Source: Amblyornis subalaris (lineage: Eukaryota > Chordata > Aves > Passeriformes > Ptilonorhynchidae). Taken from it: a stretch of 64,000 nt of DNA. Of the stretch, positions 28,359-39,870 are shown piece by piece. Under the pieces are notes generated by a model that saw nothing but the letters and a program-made list of their open reading frames with translations, was not told the DNA's origin and searched no databases. The position numbers and the translations under genes were made by a program. Position 1 is the first letter of the stretch. Every line of letters starts with the position of its first letter. The stretch is taken from the NCBI GenBank assembly GCA_018881555.1, contig JACAXG010000012.1, positions 12,744,181 to 12,808,180 on the forward strand, in the 5' to 3' direction.

Positions 28359-31300
28359 CTGTGAACAAACAAAACATAACATGGTTAAGATACTCCACGG
28401 GAACAGACCTGCAATGCCAGCCATCAAGGACAAAGACAGCTTCTTTTTTTCTAAGTGACATTCCTGAGCAATAAATGCAGTATTCAGGGTGGGGAAAGCC
28501 ATTTGTCTAGACTAGTGGTACATGGTAGCATCAATGAAAATTTGGTTTATGACCAATTCTGTTAAGTTCTCCCAACAGCAGCTTTTATATTGTGCAATAA
28601 AACATCTTTCATGCTTAGGAGAGAGAATAATTTATACATTCAGAGTTATTGTGGCAATTAAGTGCTAGCATTTGCAAGTCTCTTCTTTCAAGTTGTTTTT
28701 TCCCTCCCAAGGCTAACTGCTGTATTTCCAGTATTCCCTTCCATACCAAAGGATAGCCATGATTTTGTAATTAAGTAATGAAGACACATGTATATGCGAG
28801 TTATTTTGATCATCAAAACAAATTATTATCCAAAGCCTCATGATGGCCTTCAAAAAGTTCATCAGTTGCCTCTTGAAACACATTCTTCTAAGCACTCCAC
28901 AACTACAGCAGAAATTGATGGGAGGCTTAAGCTTCTAGGGGAATAGGAAGAGAGGTGGGAATTCGGATGGGGCTTTAAGATTGAAATTAGGATAACAATC
29001 TCAAAGACATCAAACACTTGGGAGCAAAGAAACACAGGGACAGGCCCTATGAAGGTATCTTCAAGTCAAATTCTGAAATCGAAAAAAAGTGGACTGGGAG
29101 ATAACAGCACTGCAGCTGCCTATGCTTATCTTTCGCAGAAGTAAGAGCCTGTGAAACTAATAAGCAACACCAAAAAATAAATTCACCACTCCTTAGACTT
29201 TGAGTGACCAACCAGCTTTCACATTTAAAAACAACAACCCATTCCAATAAGCTAGGCTAGCCAAAAAAGCTTCCCTTTCAAGGAATAAAAACCAGCTCTG
29301 CCAGCAGGCTATCAGCTCAAAATCATTATTAGATAACTATTTTTGCTCTATTGGTATCTGTAAATTTAACCTAGGAATATTAGCCCATGTTCATTGTGAG
29401 AAAGTAAAACATTTAATATATTTTGATTTTGTCATCCCCTTGCTGTTTGGGTTAGTATTACCATCACACAGGAAGTTTTTCAAGGACCAATATTTGAAAG
29501 CAGAATTGAATTCCAGAACAACCTGAAGTTTCCCTAAGAGCACTCAATTTATGATCTGGACCTGCTCTAGGAATTTGAAGTTGGACAGGATGATCCTAGT
29601 GAGCTCCTTCCAACTCAGGATATTATATGATTCTATGATAAGTATTTTTTTGCAAGTCTGCACTTTATTTCAAGTAGAAGAGCACAACTAAATCAGTCTT
29701 TCATTACTCAACTGAAAGCACAATATCATCCCCTTAAAATTAGTCATGCATCAATATATTCAGTGCCTTTAAATAAATAAATTATAATTCATCATTATTT
29801 AATACTGACAATGGATTTGCAAACTAATAGGCTAATAAGAGAAAAGAGACTAACATTCAGTAGTATGTTAAATTAATTGTTTCCTATTCATTCAATATAC
29901 ATGTAACAGGTGACATGGATATTTCTAAAAACAACAGTTCATTAAAATAATCTAAACCTTACACAGTTCAGTGATAGATAAGCCTAAAAATACAATCATT
30001 AAGCTCCCAAACACTCATAAGGTTTGTGTATGTTTTTCACTTTTAAATGTCATTTCTATGGGATACTATCTATGAGGATCTCTGTTTCTACTTAGAGAGA
30101 AAAGGCTACATAAAAGCCTTGGAACCTTAAATATTCATGTATTCAAGGTCAGAAGTAAATGAAAACAATGCCAGCACATACATAGAGACTTCAGTTTTTT
30201 CCTTCAGTTTCTTCAGAGACAATCTGATTAAATTTAAAAAAAAAAGTATTTTAAGTGTCAAAAGATTAGACAGTCCTAATTAAGTTGTTAGAACAGTTAA
30301 ATGTAAAAGCACACTTTCTTGCCCTTACCTATTATCGTCAAAAGCCACATGAACCAAAAACCAGCAGCTGTCTAGTGAGCTCCTGCAATTTTTGGTTCAG
30401 CCAGCCATACCCACCTGACAGGCAGAAAGACTGTGGGGTTTTTGCTCATTTCTATAACCATAAAACAAGCCTTTTTAATGAGTAAATTGGATCAGTCATC
30501 ATCTGTGCTCTTATTTTCTTTATGCCTCGCCTTGCTTTGACAACAAAGACTCCAGAACTTGTGCAGGGCCCCACTTATGTCAAGGGGATGTAACTGAGGT
30601 TTCAATATATGCTCATCTCTTTAGAGCAACTTGCTTGCTTGCTGCATCAGAGCTTTAAAGCATTTACTTTTGAAGAATAGATTTCCTGTTCCCCAGACAT
30701 GACAAGATAGCTCACATTTTAACCACGTGGATATTTTAGGACAACCTCTTTGCAAGTATGGCTTGAAATTATCCTGATTTAAACAAGCTTATTCCTATAT
30801 ATGAGCTCTGAACCAGCTGGTTTCATATAAATTATACTGAAGGCTTTTAGAGCAATTAGTATTCAATCTTTTTAAATTTAGTTTCCCTTTTCTATTGAAG
30901 TGGAATTTCAATTTCATATGTTGTATGAATAGTGAGTATATTACAAATTATGATACTGTTAATCTTTAAACACTTCAGTTGCTGCATATTCTTCCCCCTC
31001 CATAATTTATATCAGCCTCAGCCTCCATCTTCTTCGAACACATTGCATGCAAGCTTTAATCCAAAAGATCTACTTCTGGTGTTCTGACTAGAACATCTTG
31101 GGTTAGAATGCTATAAAAAGTATATTTCAGATAAAATTCAGTAAATATTTTCCTACACTAAGAGCTTCATTGAATATTATTAATAATACAGAATATACTC
31201 TTTAGAAATATAACAGCATCAAGACTGGTAGGAGCCATATGGCATTCTTTATTGTTTTGATCACTGATTTGTTTAGGAGTCAGGTTTTTTGAAAGTCATA

Positions 31301-34300
31301 TTTAGCAATGTTTTAAATTCTCAAAATAAATAACTGAAAATGAGAAATTGAATAAATCGGTGTTGTTACTGAAAAAGCTACAAAAATCTGAATCTATGGG
31401 GCTTTCCTTCTACTGACAAAAACCCCACGCCAGTCAGGGACTGAATGTGCAGCAAACCAGACAGATGGAAAACCAACATACTTCTCAGTGATGAGACTAG
31501 TTATCTGCTGGTTATTTTAACCATTGCCTTCAAATACTATATCTTCACTCTGCAAAAACTTTTTCTAACCCACAAGACAGTAGGAAGACAGAAGACAAGC
31601 ACAACCAGCAAGTTTAAAACAAACAACAGAGAATAGGAGTAAGGAAGAAAGGTTCAGAGAATAAACAGATGGATTTCAGCGTGAATATAAATTTTAACTC
31701 ATTTGACCTTGTAGAGAGAACAACATTTTGGTAGACGCCTGTTGAATGTCATCACCTCAGCCAGGACAAGTGATACCAGAGAGGTTGCATCACTCTTAAA
31801 ACAGGAGTAAGTTTGGAGCTATTTTGCCCAAACTTAGGTAAAAGCAGAAACACACAAGAAAGCCCAAACATGCAAATTGGAAGAACTTCTGCACGGATCC
31901 TGAGAAAGCCCCGCAAAGGGAAAGGGAAGAGGTGTAGCAAGCAAACAACACAGCAGATGTATGTCACAAGAAAGCACTTTGGTCCTCCAACAGACAAACA
32001 AGCTTTTATCTTGACACACGTTTGCATTTCCAAACCACTACAGAACGCAGAACTGGGAACCAAGTCCTTGTTCCCTCACCATCCCATCACCCTTGACATG
32101 GCTACAATGGAAAAAGACCTTATTGAAACCTGAAGCGCCCATTTCCCCGCCAGTCCACGATCCCATGGTACCGGCCTGGGAGCGTACATCCCTTGCTCGC
32201 AGCTGCACGGGAAGCGTGGCTGGCTCAGCTCTCTCAGNCTGGGGATTATTCTGCAAGATCACGCATACTCTGAACCTCTTTACGCACAAGTGCATGTGCT
32301 TCTCTTCAGATATAAAGGCTGTACTTGTTAACCACAAGGCTCTTCTCTCTTCAAGATTTGCACAGATAGTATTTTTTTTTTTTACATAAGTAGAGGTTAT
32401 TATTTTTTCTAAGTTTCCTGCTACAGATTGCTGCTGCTTGCTTTCATATCTATTCCTCCAGCAAGTCAAAATCCACTTTCAAACCCTTACATCTAGAACA
32501 TGCTTCTTATCCAGTCATCTTCTGCAAACAGCTACAACTTCCCTGCAGATTTGTACCTTTGAGCAGCTATCTTGGGAATGGAGGAAAAACCATTTGTCCC
32601 AAGAAATTCAGTGATGACAATGCAGTGGTCATTTTAATGACTGTAATGAGGCTCTTTGGCAGGTAGGTAGAAAGAGGGTATTCTACATTTAGTTGAGTAT
32701 CTTCTTGGCATTCTTGCTTGTTTTATTTCTTAACTCGAACCTCATTTACTGTGTCTCTCCTAATAATTAACAGGATTTCAAGATCAGAAAGGATAAAAAG
32801 CTAATCTATTCAAGACAACCTGAAATTACAAGTTCCTTATAAAACAAAGGAAAACAATATAATATAGTAAAAACTCAGTTCTCCCCTTGGAGTCATTCTT
32901 CCCAAAACTTTGGGAAGAAGAACCCTGCTTAGCACTTCATCTCAAATAAAAATTTAAAAAAAAAAAAGGCAATCAACAGACCAGACTGGGGTACCAAATC
33001 CCTAAACCTCTCAGGGAAAATACCATGGCACTCACAGCAGCAGGCATTGAAACTTCACTTGCAGATGAACAGAAAGTTAGATTTGAGGTGAAAGAGTACT
33101 AAATATTCCATTCACTAGGCTTTGAGAATTAAAGTATAATTAAGACTAACAAAGCAGATCTTCAAAATCTGGGTTTGGATGTATAGCAATGCTAAAAGAC
33201 AAACCAACAAAAAAACCCTGTGACAGTTCATCAGAAGACCATGCAAACAATCAAGGTTTAACCCATTAAATACCTAACAAAGTGACTCACTGTAGAAGAT
33301 TTATATTTGCACAGTCTCAGAAAACATACTCAAAACAGGAATCATCAATTAATCTCTCAAACAACATGCAGCTGTAAGAACAGAGTAGGCTAGCCTGTGG
33401 TTTGCATCATGCGGATAAGCCAAAGCCAGCCAGCATGGCAACACATCTTATTTGACCTCTTCCAGCCTTTCACTGACTAGAAAACTCACTCAGTAGCAAA
33501 TACATGAAATTCCACATGAAGTTTTCATACAAACGTTTTTAAATTGGCTAAGAGAAAACATGTTTCTTTAAAAAACTTTTTTCTTAAGTCACTAATTATC
33601 GTTTGATTCAGAAGAGGTCCGTGCAAGAGAAGTCTGAAGAAGGCTCAGCTCACTCATCTCCCAGCTGGTGAAACTGCCACAAGTGCATCCATCACACTGC
33701 TCATGCACACTACCTCCTCCTCAGCCCCCCTTGTCCCATTAATCCAAGCTACAAAAACATTGGATCAAATACTTTCTGCTATAGTATCCATGCAGCATCT
33801 CCAGAATGAAGCCCTGCATCCAGCAGGCCTACAAGGCACTGCTGCAACAGACATAAATAATAGACCACGTTTTCCATTTCCAAGCAAGTTTGATCCCTAA
33901 GGAGCAGCCTGGCACTGTCGCCTGCGTCCACACCAAAAAGAAGGAGAATGTTATGCAAACAACTTACGTCATGACAGAGAAGTGCCTAGACTTCGTTTAC
34001 TCTTGCATCACGTTCCCAGCTGTCTCCCCGGTAAGCCAGCCTCCAGGCGGAGCCTTTGGATGGGCTGTTCCCTACCAAGCCATAGAGACCAATTTCCACA
34101 GGCTGACCCACCTTCCACACATCATCCCCTACTTTCTACAGGTAAGCAGTTCCTCCTGTGAGGCCCCACCATGAACACCTGACTCTGAATTTATAAAATC
34201 AGGAATAAATCACATACAATGAATTAACTTGTGCTGGGAAATGTACCTGTTTCAAGTGTGAAGCAAGACACAAGTGTTGTAACGTTAACCACTATAATTA

Positions 34301-36433
34301 CGGTTTCCATGAAAGTGAAAACACTTTGTTCTAACACACTTAACTTTTAAAATTGCTTTGTGTTGCTGATATGCACTTACTTAATGTGTTGGTCTATAGG
34401 TTTTTCTACTTTTTCAATATACATATAAAAACTCTACACATTGACACATTTAGTCAATTAGATTGAGAGAAAACAGCATATCTGAAATATGTCAAGACCA
34501 GGTTTATAACAGGTGTAATGCACTTTATGATAGGCCTGAAGTTGCTACAATAGTGCTAATATCAACATCAAAGAAAAGAACACTATTAGATCTTCATCTG
34601 TTAAAGAAAAACCATTAAACTCACATCTTAGGACTCCTGCTTTCCAATCTTGTTTTCCATTTAATACATGCACATTAAGATGTCCGAGTAGACTCTGTTT
34701 GTTAAACAGTTTATTTTTAGTCAGTGTTAGCCTCCAGTTTTTTTAACCAATTTTCAATTTTTCAACTACTGCCAAGGTTTACACTTGATTAATGGCGGTA
34801 ATTTACAAGTGTGCCTTCAACTACAGACCAGGCAAGTGCCAGAGCTGCAGGATTCCAGGAGCACACTGCTGCCAGCACTGGAGAGGCACACGGGCCCCCA
34901 GCTGCCCCACTAAGCCTGGCGGCAGCAGCAACAGCACCAGTCTGCTGCAAAAAGAAGAGGCCTTCCTGTCAATTCCAATCTCTGGGATCAACTGCCACAA
35001 CTACAGCTGGATCACGTCACCAGCTCACACTTTCCCACACTGCTATATAAACTCAGGCCCATTGTACTATAGCTAAAAAGTAAGATGAATTTTAGGTTGT
35101 GTTCAAGTTGTGCCCTAGTACCAGCCATGTTAGTGATAAATCACAGCTTCCTCACATTTGTTCCTCGTATCATCAGCTTCTGCTCTCATATTCTCACTCC
35201 ACCTGTTTGAATTTTTTATTAAGTCTTCTTATGATTTTTACTGAATTTATGACTGCTATCACAAACACCATTCTTAAAGACGATTATTTTCTTTTCTCCT
35301 ACTCCCTGGTTTGTCTTCGGAGAACACAAACAATAAAGTACATGTTGTCTTTGTCCACTATTTCTATCCAGTGAAACAAAAAACACACACAAAAAATTAC
35401 CAAGCTAAAAACCTAGCATGTTGCAGTCTCTTTCCTTGGACATTACTAACTAGTGGACAACATGACCCAATATATCTTAGTAACGTAATAAAGTTTGGGG
35501 CAAGTTTTTACTGAAATACTTCAGTGTTATGTTTATTCAGCTGCTCTCCTCAAATTTCTCATTCCAAATTTATCACTCCTCAACACTGGACATTTCATTA
35601 ACACAACATTTGAAAAGAGTCTGCTGTTAAAACTTTAGAGCAGCTGAGCAGACATGGGTTTTAAACTCCATCTAACTTAGAACATTACAGGCATTCGTAG
35701 CAGCTATGGCACCTTTAGCACTGACTTCCTAAATAAGTATCTATTCCTATGCTTGTTCCAATAAACAGACGGGCAACTGACAACCCGCTTACTAAAACCC
35801 ATGGTATTTTAAGGATGTAAGGGCTCTGGACCCGAGTGACAGCCACACGTAACGCCACGCCTGGATGCTGGCGGCAGGGAGAAGTGCGGGGATGCCCGTA
35901 CAGGAGCTCCCGCGGGACACGGCCTGGGCAGCGGCCACCTCCGGGACCACTACTCTGTCACCGGGGAGGGCAGGGGGCATTAGATAGCTCGGCCGCATTA
36001 CGCTTCAACCAGGATGCTGAGCTTCTGGAGACGCGGGCCGGCACCCCACCGAGCTCAGCACCCACCACGGCGGCCGTCAGGGCTGAGACAACCGCCCGGC
36101 TCCGCGGAGCCGCAGCTGACCGGCCCCGGCGCGACAGGAAACGCCTCCAGGAAAACGCTGCGGCGCCGGCCCACCGGCAGCATCCCGGGCGGCTGCGGGG
36201 ACGAGGCCCGTCGCCCGGTGAGAGGGCGCTGGAGCCGGTGCCGGGGCAGAGACCGGGGGAGAACGGCCTCCCCGGCCCAGCGGCTCCCGGCGGCTCTGTG
36301 CGCCACAGCCGGCCCCGGCCGCCCCGCTGGGCCGGTCCCCGCACAGCGCGGGCAGGGGAGGCGGCGGCGCCCCGCCGGGCGGCCCCAGCTGCCGGCCCGG
36401 CCCCCCGCGCACCGCGGGGCCGCGCTGACTCAC
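28359..36433 (-). other. MFSD6: MFSD6 first intron
   Basis: About 8 kb between the 5' UTR acceptor above 28358 and the CpG-island donors at 36434 or 36751. Extra 5' UTR exons inside cannot be excluded because non-coding exons are not recognisable here. It holds a CR1 3' fragment near 29.6 kb. A small higher-GC patch at about 32.1-32.25 kb has no assigned role. Confidence 0.7.
29570..29640 (+). mobile_element. CR1 LINE 3'-end fragment
   Basis: 'gaagttggacaggatgatcc', 'agctccttccaactcagga' and 'tatatgattctatgat' match the pattern of a CR1 3' end (a ggttggactagatgatc-type stretch, then ccttccaac, then the terminal attctatgat unit). It is old and truncated, plus orientation, within MFSD6 intron 1. 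Confidence 0.8.
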
Positions 36434-36780
36434 CTCGCCCGGGGGCGGCTCCGGGGGGGTGCTCGGCCGGGAGCATGGCAGCCCCTTCCCTGCCGCCGCG
36501 GCTGCTGCGGGTGGCGGCTCCGCGCACCTCCCGCCCCCCCGGCCGGGCCGCGCCGCGCCGCCGCCACCGCGCAGAGGCGCTGCAGGGAGGGACGGAGCCG
36601 CCCCCCGCCCCGCCGCGGGGGGGCCGCGCACCCGCCCGGCAACGCCTCCGCGGGTCCCGCGCCGCGGCCCGGCCCGTGCGGGGCTCCGGCTGCACGGGCA
36701 GGGCCGAGTGACTCGCGGGCTGCGTGGTGCCGCGGGTGGCGGGTCCGTACCTGTGCCGGGACATGAGCAGGGCCTTGGGT
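35830..36780 (-). promoter_or_regulatory. MFSD6: CpG-island promoter and first exon(s) of MFSD6
   Basis: This is the most GC- and CpG-rich stretch of the window (peak about 36.05-36.70 kb), at the 5' side of MFSD6. On the minus strand it has two good donor sites: GGGCGAG|gtgagt, exon end at 36434, and GGCACAG|gtacgg, exon end at 36751. These suggest alternative non-coding first exons. GC-box-like GGGGCGG/CCCGCCCC motifs are frequent. Long open frames on both strands here are a by-product of high GC. The exact transcription start cannot be read from sequence alone. Confidence 0.8.
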
Positions 36781-37099
36781 TTAAAACACCGCTTGGGGAA
36801 TGTTCGTGGGCGCCCACCAGCCGAATGACATTCATAGAGCTTCTTGCTCCTCACAAGTTCCAAACGCGTATTACAGGGCAAAGAATTAATTACTGTAGTC
36901 CCTTTCACGGCCACTGGCATCACCTCTTCGGTAACACTGTTTCTAGACTTACACACAAAATAACTTAAATGTTTAAAACAACAACAACATAAACTGCCCC
37001 CCGCACTAATTATTGACGCAGAAAAAGGCAGGGAAAGAAAACGGAGGGAGGGCAACCCCTGAGCAACAGTTGAGCCGTGCTGCAATATCAAAAGGTCAG

Positions 37100-37870
37100 C
37101 GGTGTTAAGCCAAAGAAAGGGAAGAGTCAGGAAGTGAAAGGCCAGCCAGAGATTTAGGGTGTTTATCAGCCCTGAACTTAACAGAAGCTACTGAAGCTGT
37201 TTGAGGATTAAGCTGCAAGATGGTGTTCTTTACACAAGAGTTCACATTGGGCCCAAGTCCAAGCAGGTCAATAAAGGGAGCGAGCTCCACTGGCCATCCC
37301 TCTCAGTGGCACGGCACAGGCAGCTTCTGCCCAGGACAGTAACCTGACTGCAGACATCGTTAACTGCGATACCACAGAACAAACACATTTCTACTTGCAT
37401 CTTATTTTGCATTTCTCTTTTCTGAAGAGGAGCTCCCTTTTTTCCCGGATAAAAAATAATTGGCATCATTTTGCCCAAGGGAAGAAATTGAGAGAAAACG
37501 ACAAGTTTGCATGATGGAGGCAGACGAACAGGAACAGAGGCACAACAGGCATTCGATCCATTTAATTTCAGTTCTCACCGAAGTGAAAGGGACTCCAGCT
37601 CTCATGGAAGGGAATGCTCTCTCCAGGTTGTTCCCCTGCCACACTGACATACCATTGGGGCATGGTGTTTGTATATGGATACACCTGCCATTGAGGACAC
37701 TGTCCCATTAAAATCCTGCCTATCTCTACAGTAAAGGCTTCTCCTGAAGGAGGCAGGAGACAAAAGCTGAATTTCCTAGGGGAGATGACCTGGGGCAGGA
37801 GAAGGCTTGTTTATCATCTGTCTCTGGAAGGATTTTCAGAACTCATCATCTCTGAGAATCTCCCCCGTGG
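37100..37870 (-). pseudogene. INPP1: Decayed terminal exon of INPP1
   Basis: Read on the minus strand, short matches to INPP1 coding sequence occur in the right order and at about the right spacing. They are agattct (DST of DPIDST) near 37.85 kb, tttaatggga (LMG) near 37.71 kb, and tgtatcc followed by caaacacc (VS..PNT) at about 37.68-37.66 kb. Then come atgg, gtcagtgt and gggga (WKGQCYWG) at about 37.65-37.63 kb, and tcttcagaaaag (SSEK) near 37.43 kb. The frame changes repeatedly and stops interrupt it (for example right after SSSEKRNAK). The end of the exon is not recognisable. Confidence 0.6.
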
Positions 37871-39644
37871 CTAATTAACCACAAAGAGAAACCATGTCTG
37901 AGACCAGGAGCACAGGCCTCCTGTAATCTTGCAGAATTCAGAGACAGACAACTATCAGCCCATGTAGTGGGGGGTTTGTTACAAAATGTCACTGTAATAA
38001 ACCAGATCTTAGCTCCAAGCAAAATTATTTCATCTTGAAGGAAACTATTTTGGAAAATTACTACAAATGGTTTTAGGGAGAACATGTATTTCAAATAATT
38101 TCCAGTCATTGTTTGTGAACTAAAAAAGAAAAGCTCAAATTTGTAGTCACAGACTACATTTATCGGAGCCTTAAAAGCAGTCTTTCTCTAACTTCTGATA
38201 ATTCACCATTGCCCACCACACACTAAGAATGTGACCATCTTCTGCAGCCTTACTTGGAGTTGTGTTTTTCCTTTTCTTTTAGCTGTGCTTTTAAGGACTT
38301 GCATCCAGGTCATTCCCCTTCCTTCTACTTGGTTTCAGAGATGCCAGGGACATTTCCTAAAGAAAAAAAAATTAAATATTTTTCAAGCGGTCTCTGAATA
38401 GAAGAATTAAGACAAAATACATAACATTTCTTTGTAGGCTGTTGTATAACCTCGTATGTGAACAAGAAGTTACAGCTGAGGACCAGAGTATAGAATGTCT
38501 AATACAGAGCAATGTACAATGTTTTTATATATATATATATATATATATAAAAAATGTTTTCTTACTGAATTTAAAAACTCAATTCAGCATCAACTGAGTG
38601 TGGTGAGGTGAGCATCGTGAAAAGCCTCGCACAGAACACCAGTATTCCAGCCTGACAAACTACTCTAGCCTGAGCAGAACTGAACATAGTAGGGCTCTGC
38701 ATGGTTATTTCTTTCAGCAAGGCTGTGTGTAAACATCTGGATTACAGCCTGTTACAAATTACTACACTTGCTCAGAGAGTTCTTTCAGCTATGAAAAAGA
38801 GAATTAGGAAAAATGGAGAAAATGCTGCACTGCTCAAACTGTCCTAATGTATCTTTATCATAGGTATTTCTAGTCAAAGCAGTGTTCAGAGAAAAAGAAA
38901 TGTAGTTGTAAGTTACTTGAAGTATAAAGTTTTCTATTAAAATAGTTGCTAGTATGAAACAGAAAATAAACAGCTGTCATGTGTCAAATCCATTTAAATT
39001 AATTGAAATATCTCTTTTTCAATGATCTCTGACTCAAGCTCTGAATCACAGTAAAATGTGATATATAAGTGTGATATACCAAACAACAATCTTTTTCTTT
39101 TAGCTAATAGAGTGACACTAATAAATATGTACACGACCACTGGATATTAGAAAATTCAGAAATAATACTTTAAAAAATGAATATAAATCCTACAAAAACA
39201 TGCCAGATAAAAAACTCTGTACTATAAACACACACCTGGGTTAACTTATCCATGCATGTGGGTTTCTGTGGCTTTTGGTTCAATGCATATGTTACTTTCA
39301 AGAGATTTCAATTTGTGTTCCCCTTACAACTTTACCATATATCATGGTGAGAATGCTTGCCAAAAATAGTTACAAATGCTTTATGGTTTAAAAAACAAAT
39401 AACCAAATTTAATGTCTAAAAGAAAGCACCACATAAACTGAAAAATTAAAGCAGTTATCTTTTAAAAGTAAAATAAACAAAATTTATTACAAATACCTAC
39501 TAGGACTGCACATAGCTAACTATAGTAGATTTTGCTCGAAAAGGACAAGGTGGTGTCATCTGACTCCATGATTTGTTCCTTAGATTAGAGGGGAAATAAA
39601 TCAGATATGGTTTCTAGGAGCTTAAATTTTAATGTTTAGAAAAA
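37871..39644. other. Non-coding interval within the INPP1 remnant
   Basis: AT-rich sequence without recognisable exon; contains the (TA)n microsatellite at 38526-38549. Confidence 0.7.
38526..38549. repeat. (TA)n microsatellite
   Basis: Twelve uninterrupted TA units, flanked by T5 and A6 runs that extend the self-complementary stretch. Confidence 0.95.
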
Positions 39645-39870
39645 CTTACTGATTTCTTCAATAAGCTGGAACTGTACTTTGAAATCAAGAATTTCTGGTT
39701 GACTCAAAATATTCTGCTGTCCTTTAGCAGCTTTTAACTCTGAGCCAAAAAAAAAAAAAAAGAATCATTTACATCAGTCAGATTAGAGAGATAAATTGAA
39801 GGTGAGATTTATGCTGTTAGGACTTGCTCCAGAGTACAATGAAATCATCAAAAAAGCTTTCCTTTCCATC
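39645..39870 (-). pseudogene. Possible remnant of the middle INPP1 exon
   Basis: On the minus strand a stretch resembling an ELLSKVLN-type coding sequence (ctggagcaagtcctaacag) is followed, after an intervening T-run, by a segment resembling the PQDILG region (cagcagaatattttgag). The order is right for INPP1 and the position lies between the other two remnants. A frame reading LKAAKGQQNILSQPEILDF, with acceptor and donor-like borders, also exists and may be coincidence. Similarity is weak and judged by eye. Confidence 0.3.

Noticed and set aside
32038..32469. 143-codon minus-strand open frame
   Set aside because: No recognisable domain, no splice context, and an N in the frame; it lies in MFSD6 intron 1. 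Length alone is not enough.
35836..37091. Long open frames on both strands (up to 377 codons) across 35.8-37.1 kb
   Set aside because: They overlap each other in several frames inside a CpG island, are rich in Arg/Gly/Pro/Ala, and have no family resemblance. High GC removes stop codons; this is the MFSD6 promoter.
39648..39745. Continuous exon LKAAKGQQNILSQPEILDF... joining in phase to the INPP1 exon as a new gene
   Set aside because: The phase fit (one extra base) is possible, but the upstream exon is recognisably INPP1 in a shifted frame and the order also fits a decayed middle INPP1 exon. A new two-exon gene is not needed.
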